Shown: positions 1 to 9,773, counted from the first letter of the stretch. The stretch: DNA of 64,000 nucleotides from an uncultured Aquimarina sp. (GCA_947497175.1 CANMFM010000011.1:62001-126000), one strand, 5' to 3'. Notes: generated by a model not told the origin, from the letters alone. Numbers and translations: made by a program.

Positions 1-115
1 GTTTTTTGTCGAAAAAAGTAAAATATTTGTTTATCTGATATGTACTTTTTTTAAATTTTGGACCGTTTTTTGTAATCCAAAAATGAAACCTGAACTTAAA
101 CCTAAACTTATAATA

Positions 116-1054
116 ATGAAAAAAGTATTTTATTACCTAACATTTTTTATCACTGTGTGCTCTTTTGCACAAACCAAGGTTGGAAATGTATACTTCAACA
201 ACGAAGATGTTTTTGGTGAAACTGAACTTATGCTCAATGGTGCAGGAGAACGAGAAAAGATGTATGCTATGGCATTGTACTTGGATCTTGATTTTGACTT
301 TGATGACTTAGAGGATGGTAATAAAGTAGCAGACAAAGATGCTACGATGGCCATTACTTTAAAACTTATTTCCTCAATGGAAGGTGATGAACTAAAAAAG
401 ACCATTCGAAACGGATTAGAAAGAGCCACCGATGGTAATAGTTATGTTTTAGAAGATCAAATTAGAGATTTTATAGCTTTCATCCCTAATGAAGTAAAGA
501 AGTTTGATATTTTTAGAATTTTGCATAAAAAAGGAGGAGAAATTTCCGTTTTTAAAAACAAAACGCTTCTTGGGTCTATGAAAAGCTTAGATTTCAAGAA
601 AGCATTATTCAAAATATGGCTTGGAGACAATCCTGTTGAACGAGAATTGAAAAAAGATTTACTATCGTCTGTAGATCCTAATCCAGTATTAGGAAAGTGG
701 AAAACATATGATATTAATACAGGGGTGGCAATTAATATTGTTCAGGTATACATGATAAAAAATAAAGTTTATGGCACCATAGAGAGAATGTTAAGAGAAT
801 CGGAAAGAGATGATATTTGCTATGACTGTAAAGGAGAAGATAAAAACCAAAAAGTTGAAGGTTTAGCGATTATAAAAAATATGGTGGCTAAAGGAGAAAA
901 TAAATATGCAGGAGGAACCTACACCAATATTAAGGATGGTAGCGTTTACGATTGTGAGATATGGTTTGATAACGATAATACCGATATCCTTAAGATGAAG
1001 CATAAAGGAGAAAAAGGGGTGCATGAATGGCGACGAGTAAAAGAGAAAAAATAA
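116..1054 (+). CDS. Exported chalcone isomerase-like / DUF2147 fusion protein
   Basis: An exported protein of 312 residues with two parts. A signal peptide (MKKVFYYLTFFITVCSFAQ) is followed by a region resembling chalcone isomerase-like proteins (FGETELMLNGAGEREKMY, then MALYLDL), and about residues 195-312 look like DUF2147 (VLGKWKTYDINTG, YAGGTYTNIKDGSVYDCEIW, ending in EWRR). The start at 116 is preferred over the in-frame ATG at 83 because it begins the signal peptide. DUF2147 proteins are usually short exported proteins without this N-terminal part. The biochemical function is unknown. A strong terminator follows, so it is probably monocistronic. Confidence 0.75.
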   Translation: MKKVFYYLTFFITVCSFAQTKVGNVYFNNEDVFGETELMLNGAGEREKMYAMALYLDLDFDFDDLEDGNKVADKDATMAITLKLISSMEGDELKKTIRNGLERATDGNSYVLEDQIRDFIAFIPNEVKKFDIFRILHKKGGEISVFKNKTLLGSMKSLDFKKALFKIWLGDNPVERELKKDLLSSVDPNPVLGKWKTYDINTGVAINIVQVYMIKNKVYGTIERMLRESERDDICYDCKGEDKNQKVEGLAIIKNMVAKGENKYAGGTYTNIKDGSVYDCEIWFDNDNTDILKMKHKGEKGVHEWRRVKEKK

Positions 1055-1074
1055 TTTACCTCGATATATAAGAG

Positions 1075-1109
1075 AAACCCCTGTTATTTTATTAATCAGG
1101 GGTTTTTTT
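1075..1109 (+). terminator. Rho-independent terminator after the CHI-like/DUF2147 gene
   Basis: AAACCCCTG and CAGGGGTTT form a perfect stem around a 13-nt AT-rich loop, followed by an unbroken T run. It lies 20 bp after the stop codon. Confidence 0.9.
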
Positions 1110-1150
1110 ATTATTCATACAAGAATTACAAACGTACCGTTTTATCTTCA

Positions 1151-1158
1151 TACTTTTG
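1151..1158 (+). promoter_or_regulatory. Bacteroidota -7 element (TACTTTTG) of rlmN
   Basis: TACTTTTG matches the Bacteroidota TAnnTTTG -7 element and lies 8 bp before the rlmN start codon, implying a very short leader. No convincing -33 TTG is seen at the usual distance. Confidence 0.5.
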
Positions 1159-1166
1159 CAAAAGTT

Positions 1167-2207
1167 ATGAGTATCAAGAAAAGAGACATAAGAGCACTTA
1201 CAAAAGATCAATTGCGAGCATTTTTCGAAGAGAATGGTGATAAATCGTTTCGCGGAAACCAGGTTTATGAATGGTTATGGAGTAAAGGAGCACATAGCTT
1301 TGAGGACATGACAAATATTTCTAAAGCTACCCGAAAGATGCTCGAAGAAAATTTTGTAATCAATCATATCCATGTGGATCAAATGCAGCGTAGCACTGAT
1401 GGAACCATTAAAAATGCGGTTAGACTGCATGACGGATTGATTGTAGAATCGGTATTAATTCCTACATCAACAAGAACAACTGCATGTGTCTCTTCTCAAG
1501 TAGGATGTAGTTTGGATTGTAAATTCTGTGCCACCGCCAGACTAAAAAGAATGCGAAATCTTAATCCGGATGAAATATATGATCAAGTAGTCGCCATAGA
1601 TAATGAAAGCAGATTGTATCATAACCGACCCTTGTCTAATATTGTTTTTATGGGCATGGGAGAACCTTTAATGAATTATAATAATGTAATAAAGGCGATC
1701 GATAAAATTACTTCTCCAGAAGGATTGGGGATGTCACCAAAAAGGATTACCGTATCGACTTCGGGGGTCCCAAAAATGATTAAAAAAATGGCAGATGATC
1801 AAGTAAAATTCAAGCTTGCCGTATCGTTACATTCTGCTATAGACGAGGTAAGAACTTCAATAATGCCTTTTAATGAAACGTTTCCACTCGTCGATCTTAG
1901 AGAAGCGCTCGAATATTGGTACGAGAAAACCAAAAGCCGCATTACGTACGAATATGTTGTCTGGAAAGGAATCAATGATCGCAAAGAAGATATAGACGCT
2001 TTGATCCGATTCTGCATGTATGTTCCCAGTAAGGTTAATTTGATAGAATATAACCCAATTGATGATGGAGATTTTCAACAAGCATCAAATATCGCTATTG
2101 ATCAGTATATTAATGCATTAGAAGCAAGAGGGATAGTCGTAAATGTACGCCGTAGTCGAGGAAAAGATATAGATGCTGCTTGCGGACAGTTGGCAAACAA
2201 ATCGTAA
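1167..2207 (+). CDS. rlmN: Dual-specificity 23S rRNA / tRNA adenine-C2 methyltransferase RlmN
   Basis: Radical SAM enzyme that methylates C2 of A2503 in 23S rRNA and A37 of some tRNAs. The 346 residues have the family's usual length. The radical SAM cluster motif CxxxCxxC is seen as CSLDCKFC at about residue 115, followed by VFMGMGEPLMNY, and the conserved ITVSTSGVPK and LAVSLHSA strings. The C-terminal CGQL near the end carries the catalytic cysteine of the family. It stands alone, behind its own promoter. Confidence 0.95.
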   Translation: MSIKKRDIRALTKDQLRAFFEENGDKSFRGNQVYEWLWSKGAHSFEDMTNISKATRKMLEENFVINHIHVDQMQRSTDGTIKNAVRLHDGLIVESVLIPTSTRTTACVSSQVGCSLDCKFCATARLKRMRNLNPDEIYDQVVAIDNESRLYHNRPLSNIVFMGMGEPLMNYNNVIKAIDKITSPEGLGMSPKRITVSTSGVPKMIKKMADDQVKFKLAVSLHSAIDEVRTSIMPFNETFPLVDLREALEYWYEKTKSRITYEYVVWKGINDRKEDIDALIRFCMYVPSKVNLIEYNPIDDGDFQQASNIAIDQYINALEARGIVVNVRRSRGKDIDAACGQLANKS

Positions 2208-2267
2208 ACAATTCGTATACATTCAGTATTATAATAGGATCAACTTCTAAGAAATAACTATTTACAT

Positions 2268-2275
2268 TATCTTCG
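2268..2275 (+). promoter_or_regulatory. Putative -7 element (TATCTTCG) of the polyprenyl synthase gene
   Basis: TATCTTCG is a one-base variant of TAnnTTTG, 33 bp before the TTG start. The identical octamer precedes yqeY at 35605, which supports its reality. Confidence 0.4.
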
Positions 2276-2308
2276 CAATAGATAATAATTAGAACATAAT
2301 ACAGCGTA

Positions 2309-3286
2309 TTGAAAGTTGTAGAGCAAATAAAACTACCGATAATTGATGAAATGGAGCTTTTTGAACAAAAGTTTTCAGAATCAATGTCTTCAAAAGTGGC
2401 CTTACTTAATAGGATTACGCATTACATAGTAAATAGAAAAGGTAAACAAATGCGCCCTATGTTTGTTTTTTTGGTCGCTAAGATGGTCTCGGGAGGAGAA
2501 GTAAATGAAAGAACATACAGAGGAGCATCAGTTATTGAGTTAATCCACACAGCCACTTTGGTTCATGATGATGTAGTAGACGATTCTAACCGTAGACGAG
2601 GCTTTTTTTCAATAAATGCACTCTGGAAAAATAAAATAGCGGTTCTTGTTGGAGATTATTTACTGTCTAAAGGATTGTTACTGTCTATAGATTATGGAGA
2701 TTTTGATCTTCTTAAGATTATTTCAGTAGCAGTTCGGGAAATGAGTGAAGGAGAGCTTCTTCAAATCGAGAAGGCAAGAAACTTAGACATTACCGAAGAG
2801 ATTTATTATGAGATTATACGACAGAAAACGGCAACATTAATTGCGGCGTGCTGTAGTTTAGGAGCATGTTCTGTTGATCCAGAATCAGATAATGTTCAAA
2901 AAATGAGAAGATTTGGAGAACTCATTGGTATGGCTTTTCAGATAAAAGATGACTTGTTCGATTATGGAGATACTGCTATTGGAAAACCAACCGGAATCGA
3001 TATCAAAGAGCAGAAAATGACACTTCCTCTGATCTATACATTAAATCATTGCACCAAAGAAAAAAAGAAATGGCTTATTAATTCTGTTAAGAATCATAAT
3101 AAGGATAAAAAGCGGGTTAAAGAGATTATTGATTTTGTTAAAAAAAGCGGGGGGTTAGAGTACGCCGTAAAGGTTATGCACCAATTTAAAGATAAAGCCC
3201 TCTCCATTTTGTCAGAATATCCAGAATCTGATTACAAATCTTCTTTAGAATTGATGGTAGCCTATGTGATTGATCGAAAAAAATAA
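2309..3286 (+). CDS. All-trans polyprenyl diphosphate synthase
   Basis: Trans-isoprenyl diphosphate synthase that condenses isopentenyl diphosphate into the long prenyl chain, probably for menaquinone. It has both aspartate-rich motifs: the first as LVHDDVVDDSNRRRG (about residues 87-101) and the second as QIKDDLFDYGD (about 212-222), plus KGKQMRP near the N-terminus. The length of 325 residues fits octaprenyl/solanesyl-type enzymes. The start is TTG; no upstream ATG is in frame close by. Chain length cannot be read from the sequence with certainty. Confidence 0.9.
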   Translation: MKVVEQIKLPIIDEMELFEQKFSESMSSKVALLNRITHYIVNRKGKQMRPMFVFLVAKMVSGGEVNERTYRGASVIELIHTATLVHDDVVDDSNRRRGFFSINALWKNKIAVLVGDYLLSKGLLLSIDYGDFDLLKIISVAVREMSEGELLQIEKARNLDITEEIYYEIIRQKTATLIAACCSLGACSVDPESDNVQKMRRFGELIGMAFQIKDDLFDYGDTAIGKPTGIDIKEQKMTLPLIYTLNHCTKEKKKWLINSVKNHNKDKKRVKEIIDFVKKSGGLEYAVKVMHQFKDKALSILSEYPESDYKSSLELMVAYVIDRKK

Positions 3287-3409
3287 TCCTTGATGCGAGT
3301 ATTATAGATCATTTTATGCATTAAAATTAAAAATTTTCTTTCCCCAGGCAACCATTTTGTTTTTAATCGCGTCTATGTAAATAGAAGATCGAATTTAATT
3401 GATTTAGCA

Positions 3410-3979
3410 TTGAAAGTTATTCAGTTTTATAAAAACGAAACACAGCTTATAAAAAAGGCAGCAAAACAACAACGTGAAGCGCAGCGTCTGTTATATGAAA
3501 TGCATGCACCCAAAATGTTAAGTATATGCAGGAGATATATTAGAGACCTTCATTTTGCTGAAGAAGTTATGCTAAATGGATTTCTTAAGATTTTCACAAA
3601 CTTGAAGAATTTTAAATTCAATGGTAGTTTCGAAGGCTGGATGCGTAGAATAATGGTCAATGAGTCGATTTCCTTTTTAAGAAAGGAAAAAGAAATTTTC
3701 TTTACCGAAGAGATAACCAGTTACAATGAAGAGTCCTGGAATAATATCAATACAGAATTAGAGGTAGAACAAATTCAGGGATTGATCGATAGTTTGCCAG
3801 AAGGATATAAAATGGTGTTTGTATTATATGCTGTAGAAGGGTACAAACACTCTGAGATTGCTGAGATGCTTAAAATTTCTGAAAACACTTCAAAATCACA
3901 GCTCTTTAAAGCAAGAAAAGTGTTACAACAAAAAGTAAATGAACAAAATAAAATACATAATGGCGCCATTAAAATTTGA
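3410..3979 (+). CDS. ECF-type RNA polymerase sigma factor
   Basis: Extracytoplasmic-function sigma factor of 189 residues with a TTG start. Sigma region 2 runs from about residue 28 (LLYEMHAPKMLSICRRYI, then GSFEGWMRRIMVNESISFLR) and region 4 from about residue 122 (LIDSLPEGYKMVFVLYAVEG, then HSEIAEMLKISENTSKSQL). It overlaps the next gene by 20 bp; that gene encodes a single-pass membrane protein, the usual arrangement of an ECF factor and its anti-sigma partner. The stimulus is unknown. Confidence 0.9.
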   Translation: MKVIQFYKNETQLIKKAAKQQREAQRLLYEMHAPKMLSICRRYIRDLHFAEEVMLNGFLKIFTNLKNFKFNGSFEGWMRRIMVNESISFLRKEKEIFFTEEITSYNEESWNNINTELEVEQIQGLIDSLPEGYKMVFVLYAVEGYKHSEIAEMLKISENTSKSQLFKARKVLQQKVNEQNKIHNGAIKI

Positions 3980-4775
3980 AGAAACGATACAGGAAAAGCT
4001 AGAGCAACGCGCTATAACACCTTCAAAAAACTCTTGGGAAAAATTGTCTAAGCAATTGGATACAACCCAAAATCAAAAGAGAGGTTTTACAAAGGTCTGG
4101 TGGTATAGTATAGCAGCAATTTTTATAGGAGTTTTGATTTTGACATCTATATTTAGAAATACAAGCATAGCTTCAGATCAAATAAACATTCAATATGTAG
4201 ATCAAAATGATCAGGTCAAAGAGCACAAAAATACAGATTTAGTTGAAAAAGATGAAGTCAAACAAAAAGGAATTGACAAAATCAAAACGACCGGCAAGGA
4301 GATTGTAAAGTTTTCTTCTAAGAAAAAAGAGATTATATCGCAAAAAAAAGAGGAGAGAGTGTCATCTCAATTTAAATCAGAGCATTTGGTTAATAATAGT
4401 GATTTACAAAAAGAGAACAATAACACAACTCTGGCTCAGGGTGATAATAATGAAACGGTCATTATCGAGCAAAAAGATGAATTATCAATAGATTCTGAAA
4501 TTATAAAAGATAAAGTAGCAGGTATAGTAGCCAAACTTCAAGACCTTCAGAATAATAATATACAGGTAACCGAGGAGGAAATTAATGAACTACTGCTCAA
4601 AGCACAACGAGAAATCACCACAAAAAAAATAATAAAATCCAACACCATAAGTGCATCTGCTCTTTTACAAGATGTAGAAGACGAATTAGATGAGACTTTC
4701 AAAGAACGAGTTTTTGAGGTGCTTAAAACAGGTTTTCAGAAAGTTAAAACTGCTGTGGCTGATAGGAAAAATTAA
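3960..4775 (+). CDS. Single-pass membrane protein, probable anti-sigma partner of the upstream ECF factor
   Basis: A protein of 271 residues starting MAPLKFEETIQEKLEQ, chosen over the ATG at 3939 because it fits the overlap with the sigma gene. About 45 N-terminal residues lie before one membrane segment (VWWYSIAAIFIGVLILTSIF); the rest is a Lys/Glu/Gln-rich, low-complexity periplasmic region with a helical end (LLQDVEDELDETFKERVFEV). This is the topology of flavobacterial anti-sigma-like proteins. No ZAS zinc motif (HxxxCxxC) is present, so the role rests on position and topology. Confidence 0.65.
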   Translation: MAPLKFEETIQEKLEQRAITPSKNSWEKLSKQLDTTQNQKRGFTKVWWYSIAAIFIGVLILTSIFRNTSIASDQINIQYVDQNDQVKEHKNTDLVEKDEVKQKGIDKIKTTGKEIVKFSSKKKEIISQKKEERVSSQFKSEHLVNNSDLQKENNNTTLAQGDNNETVIIEQKDELSIDSEIIKDKVAGIVAKLQDLQNNNIQVTEEEINELLLKAQREITTKKIIKSNTISASALLQDVEDELDETFKERVFEVLKTGFQKVKTAVADRKN

Positions 4776-4793
4776 AATCATTCATCAATCAAA

Positions 4794-4830
4794 CCTGCTA
4801 ACCCCTCGCTTAAAGGAGGGGTAAAGCAGG
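4794..4830 (+). other. Two-part hairpin between anti-sigma and exported-protein genes
   Basis: CCTGCT...AGCAGG encloses CCCCTC...GAGGGG, giving a nested stable stem with an 8-nt loop. It lacks a T run, so it is more likely an mRNA processing or stability element than a terminator. It is 18 bp before the next start codon. Confidence 0.45.
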
Positions 4831-4847
4831 AAACAAATTCTAGTCTA

Positions 4848-5930
4848 ATGAAAACAATAATTACCATTGCCACTATGGTGGTACTGTCACTCTATGCGCA
4901 ATTAGTAAAGGCTCAAGAAACCAATAAAGCCGATACGATAGAGCTACTTGTTCAGAAAAAAGAGGACATTGCAAATGCCGAGAAAGAAGCACTTAAAAAA
5001 GAAGTTGAAGCTATTAACGAAAAATTAGTAAATGCAGAAATAACAGTTGAAGAGGCTCAACAACAAAAAGAAGCAGTAGCAACAAAAAGAGCACTAAATA
5101 TTGAAAACTTGCACGCAATTATCGATAATAAAATTGAACTTTTAAATCGTAATGGTGTCGGGTATTCTGATGTTTTAAAGGGTAAAGCCAAAGGTAAGGT
5201 TGAAATAGGGATTGGAGCTGAAGATAACGATAATGGGGATATTCTTTTCGGAATGGCAATAAACACGGGGAAAGAGAAAAAGATAAAATACGATAAAAGG
5301 ACATATTCAAATCTTGTCGTTGCTTTTGGACTAAATAATGCTTTGCTAGAAGGGCAATCCTTAGATGATTCTGATTATAAAGTTGCGGGAAGCAGATTTT
5401 TTGAACTTGGCTGGGTTTGGAATACCAGAGTTTTTAAGAATTCGAATTTTTTAAGATTAAAGTATGGGGTATCCTATCAATCTAATGGATTAAAACCTAC
5501 GAACAATAGATATTTTGTCGAAAATAATAATCAAACCCAATTAGAAGAGTTTAGATTAGAATTAGATAAGTCTAAGTTTCGAATGGATAATATTGTGGCA
5601 CCTTTGTATTTAGAACTTGGGCCGTCATCAGTAAAAGAAACAGAAAATACGATTCGATATTCTACTTCTCATAAATTTAAAATTGGGTTAGGAGGATACG
5701 TCGGGGTTAATGTTAGCACTCGACAAAAACTAAAATACAAAGAAAATGGGGACGAAATAAAAGATAAAATAAAGCGCGATTACAATACAACTGATTTGGT
5801 TTATGGATGGGGTGGTTATATTGGTTTTGGTGACCTGTCGATTTATGCTAAATATGATGTGTCTCCAATATTCAGAAATGCAGAGGTTGATCAAAACAAT
5901 GTGTCTTTAGGATTGCGTTTTGACCTTTAA
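4848..5930 (+). CDS. Exported outer-membrane-like protein of unknown function, ECF operon
   Basis: A protein of 360 residues with a signal peptide ending ...AQLVKAQ. About residues 25-85 form a charged coiled coil (AEKEALKKEVEAINEKLV, AEITVEEAQQQKEAVATKRA). From about residue 110 onward there are alternating hydrophobic and aromatic strands (KVEIGIGAEDNDNGDILFGM, YGWGGYIGFGDLSIYAKYD) ending in VSLGLRFDL, an aromatic-ended strand as in outer-membrane barrels. I recognise no named family. It is third in an apparent operon with an ECF sigma factor and its membrane partner, so it may be a target of that factor. Confidence 0.65.
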   Translation: MKTIITIATMVVLSLYAQLVKAQETNKADTIELLVQKKEDIANAEKEALKKEVEAINEKLVNAEITVEEAQQQKEAVATKRALNIENLHAIIDNKIELLNRNGVGYSDVLKGKAKGKVEIGIGAEDNDNGDILFGMAINTGKEKKIKYDKRTYSNLVVAFGLNNALLEGQSLDDSDYKVAGSRFFELGWVWNTRVFKNSNFLRLKYGVSYQSNGLKPTNNRYFVENNNQTQLEEFRLELDKSKFRMDNIVAPLYLELGPSSVKETENTIRYSTSHKFKIGLGGYVGVNVSTRQKLKYKENGDEIKDKIKRDYNTTDLVYGWGGYIGFGDLSIYAKYDVSPIFRNAEVDQNNVSLGLRFDL

Positions 5931-6036
5931 TCGATAAGAAAAATCATGAGATAATTCATGTATTTTAATGATTTTCAAATAAATGATCAATAAAATTATT
6001 TTCATTTTGTAATATAAATGTTAGCTAAATATTCTT

Positions 6037-6068
6037 AAAAAGAGTGACATTATTATGTCACTCTTTTA
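6037..6068 (+). terminator. Terminator of the ECF operon
   Basis: AAAAGAGTGACAT and ATGTCACTCTTTT form a perfect 13-bp stem with a TATT loop. The T-rich end suits the + strand; the A-rich start would also allow termination in the other direction. Confidence 0.85.
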
Positions 6069-6463
6069 ATTTTTTACAGGTAAAACTTAATAGAGATGGT
6101 GATTCTAAAGTCTTAGTATAACTAGTGTTTTTCCAATTTTGTAGATGCGACGGCCATAGCTTTTTTGTGTTAAATAATACACTGAATAGGCATATTTGTT
6201 AAATATTTAAACATCTACAAAACCCTTATCTTAATTACGGTTTAAACTTAACTATTTGATTGTAAGTATTTTATGACATATTATTTTTTTGTTTCTTCAT
6301 ATAATATTCTATATTTAGAGTCGTCATGATTGAAGTAATTCTTCTCAAAATATGTTCATAAAAAGGCTTACAATTTATATCATCACTATGGGCATACCAT
6401 ACCATTTATTTTTAAACTTATACAAATACTTTTTAATACAAACAATTAACCAAAATTCACACA
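6069..6463. other. Gene-free AT-rich interval with an 11-bp inverted repeat
   Basis: This interval has no credible ORF. It holds TTTTGTAGATG at 6137-6147 and its exact complement CATCTACAAAA at 6212-6222, framing 64 bp. A short ORF with ATG at 6352 overlaps the start of the next gene and looks spurious. The promoter of the T9SS gene at 6464 must lie here, but I see no clear TAnnTTTG box. Confidence 0.5.
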
Positions 6464-9400
6464 ATGAAAACAAAATTCTATTTTTTGACATTATTCGTGT
6501 TTTGCAGCTTTGGGCTGCTAGCTCAACAACGGGGTTCTATGAAAGCCAGCTCATTCGGTGAGGCGGCATACAAAATAGATATCCCCGCACTCGCAAGTAT
6601 GAAAAATATTATATCTGCAAAAAACTTTGGACATGTAGCACCTCCAAAACGAAGGGGGAAGAATGAATTTGTTGCCGGTAAAGGTTTTCCAAAAAATGGA
6701 GATCCATTAAAAGCTATTCAGCAAAAAAGTGCTTCCAGAGCAGCCATTACCAATGAGATCGCTTCGTTTGATGCTCATATTGGTACCGTGCTAAATGACG
6801 CCACCGGAGCCATTGGCCCTAATCATTATGTATATGCATTTAACTCCGGTTTTGGTATTCTGGATAGAAACGGTAATGTTTTATTGCCAGAGGCTTCGCT
6901 AGCTACATTGTTTCCGGGAGAATCACTAGGAGATCCGGTTGTGGTATATGATAATTTTGCAGATCGATTTATTATCATGCAGTTTAGTAACACGCCAAAT
7001 GGATTCTTAATTGCCGTTGGTCAAGGCCCAGATCCAGTTAATGATGGATGGTTTACCTATAGATTCAATACAGGCTCCTTTCCAGATTATGAAAAACTTT
7101 CTATTTGGAGTGACGGGTATTATATTACGGCAAATAAGGATCAGAACAATCCTAGCGGCAATGATGTTGTATTTGCAGTAGAAAGAGATGAAATGCTTGC
7201 AGGTAATCCTAACGCGCAATTTGTAGGATTTCCACTTCCTGGAGCAGAGACTAATGGGTTCTATAGCCCAGGAGGATCTAATGTTACAGGAACAACATTA
7301 CCTCCTGTAGGTGCCAGTCATTCTATAATTTATCTTCAGGATGATTCTTGGTCAGGAGTGTCTAATGATCATTTAAAAGTATGGACTACAGATGTGAACT
7401 GGGCAAATCCGGCAAGTTCTACGATCTCTCAGCCACAAGAAATTTCGACGACTCCTTTTGATAGTGTATTTGATGGCGGTTCTTTCCAAAACTTAGATGA
7501 ACCAGGAAATGGTCCTGATATCGATGCATTACAGGCTACAATGATGTACATGACTCAATACAGACGCTTTGCCACACATAATTCTATGGTGCTAAACTTT
7601 GTAGTTGATTTAGACGGTACTGATAGTTTGGCGGGTATCCGTTGGTACGAATTAAGACAAACAGCCGATAATCAGCCATGGACAATTTTTCAGGAAGGGA
7701 CCTATGTTCAGCCAGATGGTCTTAGTGCTTTTTGCGGAAGTATAGCACAAGATGCTCAAGGTAACATAGGATTAGGGTATACTGTGGTTAGTAGCAGTGT
7801 ATTTACTTCTTTACGCTATACAGGAAGACTCGCAAGTGATCCGCTTGGTACAATGACGGCAGTAGAACAAGTTTCTGCAAACGGAGATGCTCAAAACAAC
7901 CGTTCTGATGGTCGTTATGGAGATTATGGTCAAATGACTATAGATCCTTTAGATGATATGACCTTCTGGCATATAGCCGAATACATGAAAGGACCTTCTC
8001 CTAATGTAAGAAGAAGTCATGTGGTGGCTTTCAAATTAGAACCTGATACTCCTGATACTGAAGCTCCAACTGCTCCTACAAATTTAGTGGCGTCTAATAC
8101 AACTGATGTTTCTACAACGATTAGCTGGGATGCCGCTACAGATAATATAGGAGTAACGGCTTATGATGTATATCAAGATGGTGTAGTGATAGATACCGTT
8201 GCAGATACTACTATCGATGTATCAGGATTAACTGCAAATACGTCATATGATTTTTCTGTAGTTGCAAAAGATGCTGCAGGAAATGAATCACCAGCGAGTG
8301 CTGTTTTAGCAGTGACTACTTTAGCTCCGGATACTGAAGCACCTTCTGTTCCGGCTAACTTAGTTGAATCCAATCTTTCGGCAAATCAAGTTACCATAGA
8401 TTGGGATGCTTCTACAGATAATGTTGGAGTTACAGAATATGATGTTTTACAGGATGGAGTTGTAGTTGATACTGTGACAGGAACTACGGCCACCGTAACA
8501 GGTCTTACTCCAGAAACTACTTACGAATTTACAGTAGTGGCAAAAGACGCAGCAGGAAATGCATCTGCAGCAAGTGCACCACTTAGAATTACAACACCAC
8601 TGGCTACGGGATGTTTAAATGGTGTTGCGGCTCCTTACAGTGAAAGCTTTGAAGCTGGATTAGGCGCTTGGACTCAAGACTCCGGGGATGACTTGGACTG
8701 GACAAGAGATGCCAACGGAACCCCGTCTAGAAATACAGGGCCGGCTAGTGCTGATGATGGTACATTCTATCTTTATGTTGAAGCTTCAGGTAATGGAACA
8801 GGATTTCCAAATAAGCGTGCAATTATTAATTCACCTTGTTTTGATCTCGGTGCGGCTACATCTGCTACATTCTCTTTTAGATATCATATGTTTGGAGCAA
8901 GTAATTTTGGATCCTTAGATCTTGAAGCAAGTAATGATGAAGGTGCAACATGGACTAGCGTATGGAATCGAAGTGGAAACCAAGGAAACTCATGGCAAAC
9001 TGCTACTGTTGATCTTGCGGCATATGTGGGCACAGGAGTACAATTACGATTTAATCGTTTAACAGGTACCACCTGGAGAGCCGATGCTGCCATAGATAAT
9101 ATTTCATTAACAGCTGGTAATGGTGGTCCGGGCGGAAATTGTGCTTCAGGAGATGTAACATTAAGTATTACATTTGATAATTATCCACAAGAAACTTCTT
9201 GGACGGTAACAGATAGTACTGGTGCTACAGTGGCTTCCGAAAGTTATTCTACTGCTAATCCAGATGGATCTACAGTTAATGAGACCATAAGCGGCTTGGC
9301 CAATGGGAGTTATACATTCACTATTTCAGATTCTTTTGGAGATGGTATTTGCTGTGGATTTGGTAATGGCTCTTATACATTATCTAGTAGTGCAGGAACT

Positions 9401-9745
9401 ATCGTGTCTGGAGGAGAATTTGCAAACTCTGAAGCTACAGACTTCTGTGTAACAGGTTCGGCTGCAACTGCAGCAAGACTTAGTACATATCCATTAAGTG
9501 ATATAGATACTAAAGATGCCGGATTGTTTAAATTATTTCCAGTTCCTGCAGAAAGAATTTTGAATATTTCTGTCGGTAAAGAAGCGATTCTTAATGTTGA
9601 GATCTTCTCGATGTTTGGTCAGCGAGTTTATCAGGGATCTGACTCTAAAATAGACGTAACAACATTCTCTGCGGGTACATATTTTGCAAGAATTACAGGA
9701 AAGAATGAAAGTTTTGTGACTAGAAAATTTAATGTTATAAAATAA
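6464..9745 (+). CDS. Large T9SS-secreted protein with two fibronectin III domains
   Basis: A secreted protein of 1093 residues. A signal peptide (MKTKFYFLTLFVFCSFGLLAQ) is followed by a region of about 500 residues rich in Gly and aromatics with no named family (FDAHIGTVLNDATGAIGPNH, RSDGRYGDYGQMTIDPLDD). Two fibronectin type III domains of about 90 residues follow (APTNLVASNTTDVSTTISWD, VPANLVESNLSANQVTIDWD), then a MAM/jelly-roll-like module (YSESFEAGLGAWTQDSGDDL) and a Cys-containing module (FGDGICCGFGNGSYTL). The last 75 residues are a T9SS type A sorting tail (LFPVPAERILNISV, ending FVTRKFNVIK). Probably surface-attached or released; its activity is unknown. Confidence 0.85.
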   Translation: MKTKFYFLTLFVFCSFGLLAQQRGSMKASSFGEAAYKIDIPALASMKNIISAKNFGHVAPPKRRGKNEFVAGKGFPKNGDPLKAIQQKSASRAAITNEIASFDAHIGTVLNDATGAIGPNHYVYAFNSGFGILDRNGNVLLPEASLATLFPGESLGDPVVVYDNFADRFIIMQFSNTPNGFLIAVGQGPDPVNDGWFTYRFNTGSFPDYEKLSIWSDGYYITANKDQNNPSGNDVVFAVERDEMLAGNPNAQFVGFPLPGAETNGFYSPGGSNVTGTTLPPVGASHSIIYLQDDSWSGVSNDHLKVWTTDVNWANPASSTISQPQEISTTPFDSVFDGGSFQNLDEPGNGPDIDALQATMMYMTQYRRFATHNSMVLNFVVDLDGTDSLAGIRWYELRQTADNQPWTIFQEGTYVQPDGLSAFCGSIAQDAQGNIGLGYTVVSSSVFTSLRYTGRLASDPLGTMTAVEQVSANGDAQNNRSDGRYGDYGQMTIDPLDDMTFWHIAEYMKGPSPNVRRSHVVAFKLEPDTPDTEAPTAPTNLVASNTTDVSTTISWDAATDNIGVTAYDVYQDGVVIDTVADTTIDVSGLTANTSYDFSVVAKDAAGNESPASAVLAVTTLAPDTEAPSVPANLVESNLSANQVTIDWDASTDNVGVTEYDVLQDGVVVDTVTGTTATVTGLTPETTYEFTVVAKDAAGNASAASAPLRITTPLATGCLNGVAAPYSESFEAGLGAWTQDSGDDLDWTRDANGTPSRNTGPASADDGTFYLYVEASGNGTGFPNKRAIINSPCFDLGAATSATFSFRYHMFGASNFGSLDLEASNDEGATWTSVWNRSGNQGNSWQTATVDLAAYVGTGVQLRFNRLTGTTWRADAAIDNISLTAGNGGPGGNCASGDVTLSITFDNYPQETSWTVTDSTGATVASESYSTANPDGSTVNETISGLANGSYTFTISDSFGDGICCGFGNGSYTLSSSAGTIVSGGEFANSEATDFCVTGSAATAARLSTYPLSDIDTKDAGLFKLFPVPAERILNISVGKEAILNVEIFSMFGQRVYQGSDSKIDVTTFSAGTYFARITGKNESFVTRKFNVIK

Positions 9746-9773
9746 TTTTTTAATACCATTTGTAAATATTAAT

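Noticed and set aside
6352..6561. A 69-codon ORF overlapping the start of the T9SS gene
   Set aside because: It overlaps a clear signal peptide in another frame and has no coding features of its own.
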